From positions 62,001 to 126,000 of the forward strand of contig NZ_LAJH01000014.1 of the NCBI RefSeq assembly GCF_001292625.1: DNA of 64,000 nt, given 5' to 3'. Source of the DNA: Shimia sp. SK013. Lineage in GTDB: Bacteria > Pseudomonadota > Alphaproteobacteria > Rhodobacterales > Rhodobacteraceae. Position 1 is the stretch's first letter; each line of letters opens with the position of its first letter. The notes under the pieces were generated by a model. That model was not told where the DNA came from and ran no database searches. It worked only from the letters and a program-made list of their open reading frames with translations. Made by a program: the position numbers and the translations under genes. Below, in pieces: positions 44,416-55,321 of the stretch.

Positions 44416-45484
44416 ACCACTTGCGCCCAACGCCACCATCGGCATCCTCGGCGGCGGCCAGCTTGGCCGCATGCTCTCTGTGGCCGCCTCCCGTCTGGGC
44501 TACAAAACCCACATCTTTGAACCCGGCGCCAACCCGCCCGCCGGTCGGGTGGCCGATCAGGTCACCACCGCAGGTTATGACAACGCCGACGCTCTGCGCG
44601 CTTTTGCCGGGACCGTCGACGTTATTACCTACGAATTCGAAAACATCCCGACAGAGGCGCTCGACATCCTCGAAGCCCTGCGTCCGATCCACCCCAACCG
44701 CGACGCGTTGCGGGTGTCTCAGGACCGCCTGACGGAAAAGACATTTCTGCGCGATTTGGGTCTGACGACGGCACCTTTTGCCACCGTGGATGACGCGGCC
44801 AGCATGACCGCTGCCGTGTCTCAGGTCGGCGCCCCCGCGATCCTGAAAACCCGCCGTTTTGGCTATGACGGCAAAGGTCAGGCCCGCCTCAAATCTGCTG
44901 ACGACGCGGCGCAAGCGCTCACCGATATGGCTGGCGCCCCCGCCCTGCTCGAAGGCTTCGTCGACTTCTCTCACGAAATTTCCGTGATTGCCGCCCGGTC
45001 GGTTGACGGGCAGGTCTCCTGCTTTGACCCCGGCGAAAATGTGCACAAAGACGGCATCCTTGCCACCACAACCGTGCCTGCTCGCATGTCTGGCAGCCAG
45101 CGCATGGATGCTGTTCTGCTCGCAGGTAAGATCCTGAATGCGCTGAACTATGTGGGCGTGATGGGCGTCGAGCTTTTCGTGACGCCACAGGGCTTGATCG
45201 TGAATGAAATCGCCCCGCGCGTGCACAATTCAGGCCACTGGACCCAGAACGGCTGCACCATCGACCAGTTTGAGCAACACATTCGCGCTGTCGCAGGCCT
45301 GCCTTTGGGCGATGGCCAACGGGTGAACAACGTTGTCATGGAAAACCTGATCGGCGACGACATGGACCGCCTGCCGGATCTGCTCGCGGAACCTGCCGCT
45401 GCCGTGCATCTTTATGGCAAGGCCGACACCAAACCGGGCCGCAAGATGGGACATGTGAACCGGGTATCGCCGAAATCCGCCTGA
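44408..45484 (+). CDS. purK: 5-(carboxyamino)imidazole ribonucleotide synthase
   Basis: 358 residues of ATP-grasp fold. [20 protein letters not shown] is the N-terminal motif; [20 protein letters not shown] holds the ATP-binding Lys and the glycine loop, [14 protein letters not shown] and [26 protein letters not shown] the metal-binding Glu and Asn. It makes N5-CAIR for PurE from AIR, ATP and bicarbonate. The ATG at 44408 overlaps purE, so the two are co-translated. It converges with the glycerate kinase gene. Confidence 0.97.
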   Translation: MTKPLAPNATIGILGGGQLGRMLSVAASRLGYKTHIFEPGANPPAGRVADQVTTAGYDNADALRAFAGTVDVITYEFENIPTEALDILEALRPIHPNRDALRVSQDRLTEKTFLRDLGLTTAPFATVDDAASMTAAVSQVGAPAILKTRRFGYDGKGQARLKSADDAAQALTDMAGAPALLEGFVDFSHEISVIAARSVDGQVSCFDPGENVHKDGILATTTVPARMSGSQRMDAVLLAGKILNALNYVGVMGVELFVTPQGLIVNEIAPRVHNSGHWTQNGCTIDQFEQHIRAVAGLPLGDGQRVNNVVMENLIGDDMDRLPDLLAEPAAAVHLYGKADTKPGRKMGHVNRVSPKSA

Positions 45485-45498
45485 CCTTTGCCTCTGCC

Positions 45499-46746
45499 TT
45501 ACAACACCAATAAGGCGCGAAAATCGTTCACATTTGTGAGCGTCGGTCCGGTCACCACCTGCGCATCGATTTTCTCGAAAAAGCTGTGCGCATCATTGTT
45601 CGCGAGCGCCTGCTCCGCATCCACGCCTTTCGCCTGTGCAATTGCCAACGTCGCAGGCCCCACCACCGCGCCGGCCACCTCGGCGGCACCATCAACGCCG
45701 TCCGTGTCACAGGCCAGCGCATAGATCCCTTTGGCGCCTTCTAGCGCAACCGCCAGCGCCAACGCGAACTCGGCGTTTGGGCCGCCAACACCGTCGCCGC
45801 GCCGCGTCACGGTCAACTCGCCGCCCGACAAAATCACCAGCGGGCCTTTTGCGGCCTGCATCTTGGCAATCGCCAACGAGGCCTGCAGCTGTGCCACGTC
45901 CCGCGCTTCGCCCTCCAACGCATCGCCAAGGATTTCGACCGGCACGCCCGCGGCCTCGGCCACCTCTTGTGCCGCCGCCAAGGACTGGCGAGGCGAGGCA
46001 AACAAAATGTTCTGCGTGGTGGACAAACGGGCGTCCTGCGGCGTCACACCACCACCATGCGCCCGCGCCGCCGCCTCCACATGAGGCGGCAATGTCACGT
46101 CAAACGCTGCCAGCGCGGTCAAAGCCGCGTCCAGTGTTTCCGGCTCCGCCACCGTGGGGCCAGATCCGATCATGCCCGGATCATCGCCGGGCACATCAGA
46201 AATCAAATAGCTCACGACTTTGGCCGGATAGGCCGCCGCCGCCAACTGCCCGCCTTTGGCCTGACACAGATGTTTGCGCAACGCGTTCATCGCCGAAATC
46301 GGCGCACCCGACGCCAGCAAATCAGCGTTCACCTGCTTGAGTTCGTCCAGCGTCACCCCCGGCACCGGCGCTGTCAGCAGAGACGACGCCCCACCTGAAA
46401 TCAGGCAGATCACCGTGTCATCCGACCCCAGCCCACGCACCAGATCCAACATCTCCAGCGTTGCCTCCTCGCCAGCCGCATCCGGCACCGGATGCGCCGC
46501 CGAGGCAATGCGGATACCCGCGCAAGGCCGCTCATAGCCATAGCGCGTGATCACCAGCCCCTCACACGGGCCCCAAGCGCTTTCCAAGGCCTCCGCCATA
46601 CGCGCGCTGGCCTTACCGGCGCCCACGACAACAACCCGCCCCTCGGGTTTGGCCGACAACACAGCGGGCAAAGCCGCCATTGGGTCCGCAACAGCCACCG
46701 CACGCGCAAACAAGTCGCGCAAAAAACTCTCAGGATCTTGCTTCAA
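45499..46746 (-). CDS. Glycerate 2-kinase (MOFRL family)
   Basis: 415 residues. GRVVVVGAGKASARMAEALE begins the N-terminal domain, LISGGASSLLTAPVPGVTL and SYLISDVPGDDPGMIGSGPT are conserved GckA/TtuD motifs, and IYALACDTDGVDGAAEVAGA begins the MOFRL end. It phosphorylates D-glycerate, here most likely to 2-phosphoglycerate, linking tartronate, serine or glyoxylate metabolism to glycolysis. It converges with purK with 14 bases between stops. Confidence 0.93.
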   Translation of the reverse strand: MKQDPESFLRDLFARAVAVADPMAALPAVLSAKPEGRVVVVGAGKASARMAEALESAWGPCEGLVITRYGYERPCAGIRIASAAHPVPDAAGEEATLEMLDLVRGLGSDDTVICLISGGASSLLTAPVPGVTLDELKQVNADLLASGAPISAMNALRKHLCQAKGGQLAAAAYPAKVVSYLISDVPGDDPGMIGSGPTVAEPETLDAALTALAAFDVTLPPHVEAAARAHGGGVTPQDARLSTTQNILFASPRQSLAAAQEVAEAAGVPVEILGDALEGEARDVAQLQASLAIAKMQAAKGPLVILSGGELTVTRRGDGVGGPNAEFALALAVALEGAKGIYALACDTDGVDGAAEVAGAVVGPATLAIAQAKGVDAEQALANNDAHSFFEKIDAQVVTGPTLTNVNDFRALLVL

Positions 46747-46867
46747 TTCTCCGCTCCCACCATGAACCGCTCAGCCGCCATAAAACTCAGACGGCTCCGC
46801 ACAAATGTCATACCGCCGGTCGTGAAATCCATGAGGCCAAAGCCCCTCTGCTCCTATTGGCGGTAGG

Positions 46868-47725
46868 TCACTCATCTTCTTCGCTGCTTTTGTCACCAGT
46901 CCAGAAACGGTTCCAAAAGTCCTCCCACGTGTCGTTCCCCTCCGGCACATCAAGGCACACGCCGTTGGTACACTGGCCTTCCATGAACACTTCCAATTCC
47001 CGCAAGGTTTGCTCCGCGTCGCCCCATTTCAGGTCGTGATCAAACGCCCCGCCCACGAGAAAATGGCGCACCTGCGTGATAACCATCGGGTTGTTCATCA
47101 TAAAAGTATGCGTGACCGGCAAAACGATGTGATCCGCCATACCGTCAACCTTGGTGCTTTCAACGCTGACTTTGCCGTCGTCCGGCCCTTCAATCAGCGC
47201 GGAAAACAACGGGTTGATCGATCGATCCCCCGCAATCACACCCAGTTCGAAATTCACCGCTGGCAATTGCGCAGGCAGGCCGTCGGTGGCCAACTGCATT
47301 CCCGCCGGACCATTCAAAATGCGAAATGTCTCAAGGCTGCGCATCTCATCGACGAGCTCGGACCCCTGGTTTGGCGGCGCCAGCATCACAACACGGTGCA
47401 GGTTTTCAGGTTTATTTTGTGCCAACCATACGCGGGTCAGAATGCCCCCCATGGAATGCGACACAATGTTGAGCCCCTTGTCGCCGCATTGCGCCACGGC
47501 CTCTGGCAAAGCTTGCTGCGCCAATGAGCCGATCACGTCCTCGGTCGAGGGGTAGCTTTGCCGCACCACGGTAAACCCCAACCGCTCCAACGCGAGCTGC
47601 ATCACAACAAAACTGTTGTCGGTGCGCGCCAGCCCATGCAACAGCACAACGCATTCCGCGCGCGCCGCGCCGGTCCCCGCCAACAGGCCAAACCCCAAGG
47701 TCAGTATAAGTGCCAAACGTGTCAT
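46868..47725 (-). CDS. Exported lipase-like alpha/beta hydrolase
   Basis: 285 residues. [20 protein letters not shown] is a signal peptide. [15 protein letters not shown] is the oxyanion strand, [19 protein letters not shown] the nucleophile elbow with Ser, and [14 protein letters not shown] contains the likely catalytic His. The layout fits extracellular lipases or GPI-deacylase-like hydrolases. An acidic C-terminal tail (DKSSEEDE) is notable. It is divergent from the Nudix gene. Substrate unknown. Confidence 0.8.
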   Translation of the reverse strand: MTRLALILTLGFGLLAGTGAARAECVVLLHGLARTDNSFVVMQLALERLGFTVVRQSYPSTEDVIGSLAQQALPEAVAQCGDKGLNIVSHSMGGILTRVWLAQNKPENLHRVVMLAPPNQGSELVDEMRSLETFRILNGPAGMQLATDGLPAQLPAVNFELGVIAGDRSINPLFSALIEGPDDGKVSVESTKVDGMADHIVLPVTHTFMMNNPMVITQVRHFLVGGAFDHDLKWGDAEQTLRELEVFMEGQCTNGVCLDVPEGNDTWEDFWNRFWTGDKSSEEDE

Positions 47726-47792
47726 GTGCTTGAGATAGGCAATGCAACGCGATTACAAAAGGGAAATAAACGCCTCTTTGCGAAAGCCCGCC

Positions 47793-48242
47793 ATGTCATC
47801 CCCCCGCCTCGCCGCTCGCGCGCTGATCCTGCATGATGAGAAACTGCTACTGGTGAACGCGTATCCGGCCGCGCAAAGCGACCTCTGGTGCGCCCCCGGC
47901 GGCGGAGTGGAGAAACACAATAGCCTGCCAGACACGCTGATCCGCGAAGTGCATGAGGAAACAGGGCTAACTGTGGACGTCGGCGCGCCCTGCCTGATCA
48001 ACGAATTTCACGACCCCGACCTGGGGTTCCATCAGGTGGATATATATTTCCGCTGCACCATCCTTGTGGGCACGCTCTCAGACACTTGGCGCGACCCCGA
48101 AGGCATCGTCACGGAACGCCGCTTTTTCTCGCGCGCGGAAATGGCAACGCTTGCTTTCAAACCCGACAGCTTGCCCGACGCGGCTTGGGGGGACACGCTG
48201 CTCTATGACCCGTTGGAATTGCTGATCAGGCCCGACCGCTAA
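47793..48242 (+). CDS. Nudix hydrolase with a variant Nudix box
   Basis: 149 residues. The Nudix box is GGGVEKHNSLPDTLIREVHE (box continues ETGL): the REVHEETG half is intact but the first conserved Glu (G-x5-E) is Asn, so one metal ligand or loop contact may differ. LILHDEKLLLVNAYPAAQSD is the usual first strand. Members hydrolyse nucleoside diphosphates linked to other groups. The ATG at 47793 (MSSPRLAARALIL) is chosen over the longer frame. It converges with the EamA gene; stops overlap by 4 bases. Confidence 0.88.
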   Translation: MSSPRLAARALILHDEKLLLVNAYPAAQSDLWCAPGGGVEKHNSLPDTLIREVHEETGLTVDVGAPCLINEFHDPDLGFHQVDIYFRCTILVGTLSDTWRDPEGIVTERRFFSRAEMATLAFKPDSLPDAAWGDTLLYDPLELLIRPDR

Positions 48243-49072
48243 ACCCGCCGCATTGAAATCAGAACCCCGGCAATCACCAGCGAAGCCGACCCCACAAACC
48301 GCCAGGTTACTGGCTCAGCCAAAAAGATCATGCCACCGGCCATGGCGATCACCGGCACACTCAATTGCGCCACTCCGGCCCGCGCCGCGCCCAAGTTTGG
48401 CAAAATCGCATACCACAAAGCATAGCCCAATCCTGATGTGATCACGCCCGACACCACCGCCAGGGCCACACCGGCCACAGCAAACTCGCCACCCGCACCC
48501 TGCGCCAGCCAGACCATCAAAGCCAGCGGGGCCGCGAGGATAAAGTTCATCGCGGTCGCCTGTGTCGCGTCGCTCTCCCGCCGTCCTTGCAACGAGTAAA
48601 CGCCCCAGCCTAAGCCCGCGATACCCATCGCCAACGCCGCGCCGACCGGCACTCTCACTGACCCGGACGGCCACAACAGCATAATCAGACCCGCCAATGC
48701 CACCGCCGCGCCAACCCAACGCGTTGTCGGTATCTCTTCGCGCGCAAACAGCGCGCCGCCAAACATTGTCACCTGCACCACCCCAAACAACAACAGCGCG
48801 CCAAGCCCCGCGTCTAGGCCCCGATACGCCACTGAAAATCCGAATATGTAGGCCAGCAAAGCCACAACAGCGACCCCACGGCCAACGCCGCCAAGCGCGA
48901 ATCCTCGTCTTTGCCAGAGCACAATCGCCGCCAAAGCTGCTGCGCCGGACGCCAACCGGATCACACCGAACGCCAGCGGGTCCATGCCTTGGCCAGCGAC
49001 GCCAGCACGGTTCAAAACGGAATTGGCCGCAAACGCAACCATCGTCAAAGCGGTTAAAAGCAGTAATTTCAT
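48239..49072 (-). CDS. EamA-family (DMT) membrane transporter
   Basis: 277 residues with about ten membrane spans and the duplicated EamA layout: first half MKLLLLTALTMVAFAANSVL to about LAGLIMLLWPSG, second half from VGAALAMGIAGLGWGVYSLQ to SLVIAGVLISMRRV. Such transporters move amino acids, nucleosides or metabolites, usually outward. Specificity is unknown. The ATG at 49072 is the first Met after a stretch lacking membrane character in the longer frame. Confidence 0.88.
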   Translation of the reverse strand: MKLLLLTALTMVAFAANSVLNRAGVAGQGMDPLAFGVIRLASGAAALAAIVLWQRRGFALGGVGRGVAVVALLAYIFGFSVAYRGLDAGLGALLLFGVVQVTMFGGALFAREEIPTTRWVGAAVALAGLIMLLWPSGSVRVPVGAALAMGIAGLGWGVYSLQGRRESDATQATAMNFILAAPLALMVWLAQGAGGEFAVAGVALAVVSGVITSGLGYALWYAILPNLGAARAGVAQLSVPVIAMAGGMIFLAEPVTWRFVGSASLVIAGVLISMRRV

Positions 49073-49154
49073 GGCACAGTTGGTGGCACGCGGCGCCCCG
49101 ACTGACAAGCGGCCTGATCCCTCACAATTCGGCGATCACCGGCAACACTCCGAC

Positions 49155-50246
49155 TTAACGCCGCCCTTTGCGACCTTTGTGGACCTTGGTCACGGTTTTG
49201 ATCATCTTGCCAAAATCTTTTTGCTGTGCGCGGCGCTCGGCCAGAGTTGCTGTGTTGTGGCGCTCTTCGGCAGCCAACTTGCGCCACCGTTCCAGCCGCG
49301 CCGCGTCCAACGTGCCGGCGTCAATCGCCGCGCGGATCTTGCAGCCCGGCTCGGTCTCATGGGCGCAATCGTTGAACTTGCACTCTGCCGCCAACTCGAC
49401 AACGTCTGAAAACAGATCGGCAATACCGGCCTCGGCATCCGCCAACTGCAACTCGCGCATGCCCGGCGTGTCCAACACACCCAGCCCGTCTTCGGTGAAA
49501 TGCAACTGCCGCGCGGTTGTGGTGTGACGTCCCCGCGCATCGTCTTCGCGGATGTCTTTGGTGGCCGCCTTTTCCTGACCAAACAGCGCGTTGACCAAGG
49601 TCGATTTGCCGACGCCCGATGTACCCAGAAAAGCAATCGTTTGCCCCGGCGCGCTCCACTCGGCCAGCGCGCCCGCCACGTCGCCCTCTTTGGCATCGAG
49701 AGCAATTACCGGCACCCGATCTGAAATCGCCTGCGCCTCGTCGATAAAGGGCTGCGTGTCGTCGCATAAATCGGCTTTGGTCAGCACGATCACTGGCGCG
49801 ACCTCACTTTCAAACGCCAACGCAATGAAGCGTTCAAGACGTGCGACATTAAAATCCGCATTACACGAGGTCACCACAAACACTGTGTCCACATTGGCCG
49901 CGATCAGCTGATAGTGTTTCGCATGCCCCGCCGCACGGCGCTTGAACAGGCTTTTGCGCTCCAACAAAACGCTGTGCGTCGGCAGCGCCTCGTCAAACAG
50001 CAGCCAGTCGCCCACGGCAAGCTCCAGCCCCGGCGGGATCAGCCCGTCAAAGCCGTCACCTTTCACATTGGCGCCGGACTTGTGCACTTCGGTTACGCGC
50101 ACAGGCGGGGTTTCGGTCAACGCATCCGCGTCCACTTGCGATGCAAAAAATGCCTGCCAACCCAACAGTTGCAACCCGCTTAATGCCGGTTTTTCTGCCT
50201 TTGACGAATCTGCGCCGGACATAAACTGTGAGTAGTCGCGCACCAT
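49155..50246 (-). CDS. rsgA: Small ribosomal subunit biogenesis GTPase
   Basis: 363 residues. An OB-fold N-terminus precedes a circularly permuted GTPase: G4 VLTKADLCDD comes before G1 FLGTSGVGKSTLVNAL, and G3 is DTPGMRELQLAD. The C-terminal zinc knuckle is CKFNDCAHETEPGCKIRAAI (Cys-Cys-His-Cys). It acts late in 30S assembly. About 40 extra residues precede the OB-fold compared with E. coli. The C-terminus is lysine/arginine-rich (KVHKGRKGRR). Confidence 0.95.
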   Translation of the reverse strand: MVRDYSQFMSGADSSKAEKPALSGLQLLGWQAFFASQVDADALTETPPVRVTEVHKSGANVKGDGFDGLIPPGLELAVGDWLLFDEALPTHSVLLERKSLFKRRAAGHAKHYQLIAANVDTVFVVTSCNADFNVARLERFIALAFESEVAPVIVLTKADLCDDTQPFIDEAQAISDRVPVIALDAKEGDVAGALAEWSAPGQTIAFLGTSGVGKSTLVNALFGQEKAATKDIREDDARGRHTTTARQLHFTEDGLGVLDTPGMRELQLADAEAGIADLFSDVVELAAECKFNDCAHETEPGCKIRAAIDAGTLDAARLERWRKLAAEERHNTATLAERRAQQKDFGKMIKTVTKVHKGRKGRR

Positions 50247-50345
50247 AACAGGGGCCTTTCTGTGTTGGCTTCACATAAGGCCCCGCGCGGCGCAGGTGTC
50301 AACCTAAGGGTTTCTGGCTCGGCCCTCACCACCCATGGAATTAAC

Positions 50346-50370
50346 AAAAAGGGCCGCCCGAAGGCGGCCC
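50346..50370 (-). terminator. Intrinsic terminator of groES-groEL
   Basis: On the minus strand GGGCCGCC, a TTCG tetraloop, GGCGGCCC, then TTTTTGTTAA. It lies 85 bases after the groEL stop. Confidence 0.88.
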
Positions 50371-50455
50371 TCTATCATTCTGGCTTAGGCTTTTGTGACA
50401 TTGGCCCTAACGGGCCTATCGCCTGACGCATCACAATCCCTGACGGGAGTTGTGA

Positions 50456-52132
<1,677 letters not shown>

Positions 52133-52140
52133 TCAGACGA

Positions 52141-52428
52141 TCAGGCGATGATGCCCATGATGTCGGATTCTTTCATGATCAGCAGCTCTTCACCGTCAAC
52201 GGTGACTTCGGTGCCGGACCATTTGCCGAACAGGACTTTGTCGCCTGCTTTGACGTCGAGATCGACGCGCTTGCCGGCATCGTCACGCAGGCCAGCGCCT
52301 ACGGATACGATTTCGCCTTCGGCTGGTTTTTCTTTTGCGCTTTCGGGGATGATCAATCCGCCAGCGGTTTTCTCATCGCTTTCAACGCGGCGAACAAGCA
52401 CGCGATCGTGCAGCGGTGTAAATGCCAT
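52141..52428 (-). CDS. groS: Co-chaperonin GroES
   Basis: 95 residues: [20 protein letters not shown], the mobile loop around [17 protein letters not shown], and [20 protein letters not shown] are the GroES pattern. It caps GroEL as a heptamer. The longer frame would cross the CIRCE operator's downstream side and is rejected; the ATG at 52428 follows GGAACCTC-like GAAGGAACC. Confidence 0.98.
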   Translation of the reverse strand: MAFTPLHDRVLVRRVESDEKTAGGLIIPESAKEKPAEGEIVSVGAGLRDDAGKRVDLDVKAGDKVLFGKWSGTEVTVDGEELLIMKESDIMGIIA

Positions 52429-52492
52429 CTTCGAGGTTCCTTCACTCAAAGTTTCTCCCATCGCCCCGGCCATTCTTTGGCCAACGGAGCGA

Positions 52493-52519
52493 TTAGCACT
52501 CACTCTTGTCGAGTGCTAA
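52493..52519. promoter_or_regulatory. CIRCE operator (HrcA-binding)
   Basis: TTAGCACTC, nine bases, GAGTGCTAA: a perfect CIRCE element 64 bases upstream of the groES ATG. It is the HrcA repressor site; transcription from the -10 proposed at 52528-52533 would begin beside it. Confidence 0.95.
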
Positions 52520-52527
52520 CGGCGAAA

Positions 52528-52556
52528 CAGGTAGGCACAGTTTCAGGAGGAGTCAA
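52528..52556 (-). promoter_or_regulatory. Housekeeping promoter of groES-groEL
   Basis: On the minus strand TTGACT (52551-52556), 17 bases, TACCTG (52528-52533). The -10 is imperfect, but spacing is ideal and the start point would fall at the edge of CIRCE, as in other HrcA-controlled groESL operons. No sigma-32 CCCCAT box is seen. Confidence 0.6.
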
Positions 52557-52581
52557 CGGCGAGAGGGAAGATTTTTGCTGA

Positions 52582-52737
52582 GGGGAGCGCCCGACCCTGG
52601 GTGGGCGCTGCTCCCAAAGATGCCGTGACGCAATGACATCGCCAAGCTCACTGCCCTTTGCACCGGTTGAAACGACGCAATGCGCCCTCCCGTGGGGAGG
52701 GTCGGGCGCGACCCGGGGCCTGCGGCCTATTCCGGGC
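52582..52737. repeat. Cluster of GC-rich palindromes between groES and the next gene
   Basis: AGCGCCCGACC/GGTGGGCGCT (52586-52610, extended by GGGG...CTCCC), then CCCTCCC/GGGGAGGG (52685-52701) and GGGTC/GACCC (52699-52714). GCGCCCGACCC and GGGTCGGGCGC occur as mutual inverse copies about 110 bases apart, like REP-type intergenic elements. The 300-base gap holds no gene that I can support. Confidence 0.5.
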
Positions 52738-52822
52738 CATCCCAAGACGCCACCTACGCCTTTCCCCCATTGACCCAACCCGCCAATTCTTCATTCTCCC
52801 CACAAAAACCATCAGGCGCACT

Positions 52823-53530
52823 ATGACCATCCCTCTGAACCATCCGATCTGGCCCAATCTATACGGCCCCTACGACCGCGAAGACATCTCCCCCATCCTC
52901 TCACAGCTCTCCCAAGCCTGGGACCAAGACCTCGCCGACGACCTCTATTGGGAAAAGCTGCACCATCAGGATACGCTCTACCCCGTCACCTTCGCTGCCC
53001 TACCAATCCTCTGGCGGATCGCCCCGCGTGATTTCATCAACCTCAACTTCTTCGCCCACATCCTCAGATGCACGGCCCACGGCATCGAAAGCGCCTACGA
53101 ACACGGCCGCTACTACCCCGACCCCAGCCTTGAAGACGCCGCGCAACAAGCGCTGCTGACCGCACAGGAACAGTGGTGGGTCGGCAACCAACACGCCATT
53201 GCCGAAGCCTGCTTAAACGCCCTGCCCCTCGCACAAAACGAAACACAGATCACCTACCTCCTCTGCGGTCCCTGCGCCACGCGCGACGCCAGTGCACTGA
53301 GCTTCCTGATGGAGATGATCGGACAGGACTATGGCGACGACGATATTGACGAGGCAATCTCGCGTCTCACTGCCAAAGACATGACCGCCGCTGTCGCCCT
53401 GTTGCCACACATTGAAGACGTGTCACCAACCTTCGCAAAATCCGTGCGGGAGGCTCTGCTCAGAGCACCGAACGACGTGCAAAAGGATAGCCTGACCCGC
53501 GACACCGACACGCCGGATCTTTTCGCCTGA
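52823..53530 (+). CDS. Unknown protein, 235 residues
   Basis: The protein begins MTIPLNHPIWPNLYGPYDRE and is acidic and helix-rich, with many Trp, Tyr and His in the first 120 residues (DDLYWEKLHHQDTLYPVTFA, PILWRIAPRDFINLNFFAHI). The second half has AEACLNALPLAQNETQITYL and ends with DTDTPDLFA. The pattern recalls the helical-repeat style of proteins of unknown function in roseobacters, but I recognise no named family and no catalytic motif. No signal or membrane segment. The long frame is trimmed to the ATG at 52823, though its ribosome site (AGGCGCACT) is modest. Confidence 0.65.
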   Translation: MTIPLNHPIWPNLYGPYDREDISPILSQLSQAWDQDLADDLYWEKLHHQDTLYPVTFAALPILWRIAPRDFINLNFFAHILRCTAHGIESAYEHGRYYPDPSLEDAAQQALLTAQEQWWVGNQHAIAEACLNALPLAQNETQITYLLCGPCATRDASALSFLMEMIGQDYGDDDIDEAISRLTAKDMTAAVALLPHIEDVSPTFAKSVREALLRAPNDVQKDSLTRDTDTPDLFA

Positions 53531-53536
53531 CACATC

Positions 53537-53546
53537 GGGGGGGGGG
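53537..53546. repeat. Homopolymer run of ten G
   Basis: Ten consecutive G, 7 bases after the stop of the unknown gene, between convergent genes. Such tracts slip easily during replication or sequencing. Confidence 0.8.
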
Positions 53547-53569
53547 CGTCTTGCGAGCGCTCTTCTATG

Positions 53570-54217
53570 TCACCCGTCCACCGGCGGGTTCTTGAAGCTG
53601 CTCACTGCAAACGGCTGCGCCACAGCCCGCTCCACCAACTCCAGATGGTCCTGTCCGTAAAACATATCGCCGTCCACGAAGTAGGTCGGTGAGCCAAACA
53701 CTCCACGCGCCAGCGCCTCCTGGGTGTTTTCCTCAAACACCGCCTGCACATTCGGCGTCATCGCCGTCATTATCAACGGCGCGGCATCCACGCCCACAGT
53801 CTCTGCAACCCGTGCCAAATCCTCGGGGTTCGCCAGATCAGTGTCATCACGCCAATGCCCCTGCAACATCGCAAACGACAGCGCATCCACATCCAGCCCC
53901 GCCTGCTCTGCGGCAATCAACATACCGCTCGACAGATGCAGCGCGTTGTCATGATACGTCGGGCGATGCGCGATCACCGGCACCCCGCGATATTCCGCCC
54001 AGCGTTCAATCTCGCGGCCAAAGAAATAATCCACATGCGCCTGCGTGCGTCCTGCAAAAGACAACCCACCAGCGGCCTCGACCACAGGTGACAATGCGAA
54101 CGGACGATGGATCAGACGACAATCGTGCGCTTCGCAAATCTCCGCCAACTTTTTGGCTCCGAGATAGGCAAAGGCCGAATGTGTTGAGTAGAAATATTCA
54201 ATGTCTCGCAAAGTCAT
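53570..54217 (-). CDS. DsbA-family 2-hydroxychromene-2-carboxylate isomerase-like protein
   Basis: 215 residues of the thioredoxin-like DsbA/HCCA isomerase fold. IEYFYSTHSAFAYLGAKKLA carries a Ser/Thr at the position of the catalytic Ser instead of a CxxC; the all-helical insert follows, and GVFGSPTYFVDGDMFYGQDH is the cis-Pro loop. Members use glutathione for isomerisation in naphthalene degradation, or have broader roles. No aromatic degradation genes are adjacent, so the substrate is unknown. Confidence 0.85.
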   Translation of the reverse strand: MTLRDIEYFYSTHSAFAYLGAKKLAEICEAHDCRLIHRPFALSPVVEAAGGLSFAGRTQAHVDYFFGREIERWAEYRGVPVIAHRPTYHDNALHLSSGMLIAAEQAGLDVDALSFAMLQGHWRDDTDLANPEDLARVAETVGVDAAPLIMTAMTPNVQAVFEENTQEALARGVFGSPTYFVDGDMFYGQDHLELVERAVAQPFAVSSFKNPPVDG

Positions 54218-54262
54218 TCGGGGACGCTATCACCACGCACCCGAATTTCAAACGCGAACCAC

Positions 54263-55240
54263 CTAAGCCGCGTTCAGCAAGACCTCACTGACCGCCCAAA
54301 GCCGCTCTGCCGCCTCGTCATCCGTGGCGTGGTCATCCACCCCGAAATACCGCGCGGTCGGGCTGTCGGGATCGGTCGGCACGGCAATATTGCAGTCCTC
54401 GCAATAGACCCCCGCCTTGCCTTCCAACAGTGGCGAAGTCGCCGCCCACAAGGACGTCGCCGCCCCCTGCTCAGGCGACTTAAACCCCTGTTTGGCCAAC
54501 TCTGATGGCTCGCCATCTTCCCCAAGCCAGCCCAGCGCGATCATCTCTTCTTTTGGCAGATGCCGCTGGAGCGGCGTGAAAATCCCACCCGGATGCACCG
54601 AGAACGCCAACCCGTCGGTCACTTTCAAACGCCGCGACAGCGCGTTGGCAAACAGCGCATTGGCAGTCTTGGCCTGCCCATAGGCCTGCCATTTGTCATA
54701 GTCGGACGTTTCATACTGAATATCATCCCAGCGTATCGGCGACAGCTTGTGACCGGTCGACGACAACGATACCACCCGCGGTGCCTCTGCTGCACTCAGC
54801 AAACCCATCATCGCCTGGGTCAGCGCGAAATGCCCCATGTGACACACGCCAAACTGGCTTTCCCAACCCGGCCCGACGCGCTCCATCGGACAGGCCATGA
54901 TGCCTGCATTGTTGATCAACAAATCCAGCTTGGGCAGCGCCCCCGCCACCTCGCCGGCAAACCGCGCGACCGACGTGATGTCCGCCAGATCCATCGGCAA
55001 AGCCATCACATCACCGGCAACACCCGTTAGCGCCGCCTCGGCTTTCTCCGGCGTGCGCACCGGCACGACAACCTTCGCCCCGCGCCCTGCCAAAGCGCGC
55101 ACCGTTTCCAGCCCCAAGCCGCTATAGCCGCCAGTCACCACCGCCGTCTTGCCGCTCAGGTCGATCGCCGCAACAACATCTGCCGCATCCGGCCGCGCGC
55201 CAAAGCCATGTTCCACCGGTATCTGGTCAGATTTCGCCAT
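54263..55240 (-). CDS. Short-chain dehydrogenase/reductase
   Basis: 325 residues. Rossmann loop TAVVTGGYSGLGLETVRALA, NNAGIMACP, and the active-site Ser/Tyr/Lys as SLSSTGHK and YGQAKTANALF. The size and SVHPGGIFTPLQRHL fit the retinol/protochlorophyllide-type 'atypical' long SDRs. It probably reduces or oxidises a hydrophobic alcohol or ketone with NADP(H). The ATG at 55240 follows GGAGAG. Neighbours give no pathway context. Confidence 0.9.
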   Translation of the reverse strand: MAKSDQIPVEHGFGARPDAADVVAAIDLSGKTAVVTGGYSGLGLETVRALAGRGAKVVVPVRTPEKAEAALTGVAGDVMALPMDLADITSVARFAGEVAGALPKLDLLINNAGIMACPMERVGPGWESQFGVCHMGHFALTQAMMGLLSAAEAPRVVSLSSTGHKLSPIRWDDIQYETSDYDKWQAYGQAKTANALFANALSRRLKVTDGLAFSVHPGGIFTPLQRHLPKEEMIALGWLGEDGEPSELAKQGFKSPEQGAATSLWAATSPLLEGKAGVYCEDCNIAVPTDPDSPTARYFGVDDHATDDEAAERLWAVSEVLLNAA

Positions 55241-55321
55241 GTCACTCTCCGTGTTACCAATTATTGTTGGGCATGACCTGAGTCCGAAAAACCTGCAAAA
55301 CAATTGCAGATCGCGCCAATC

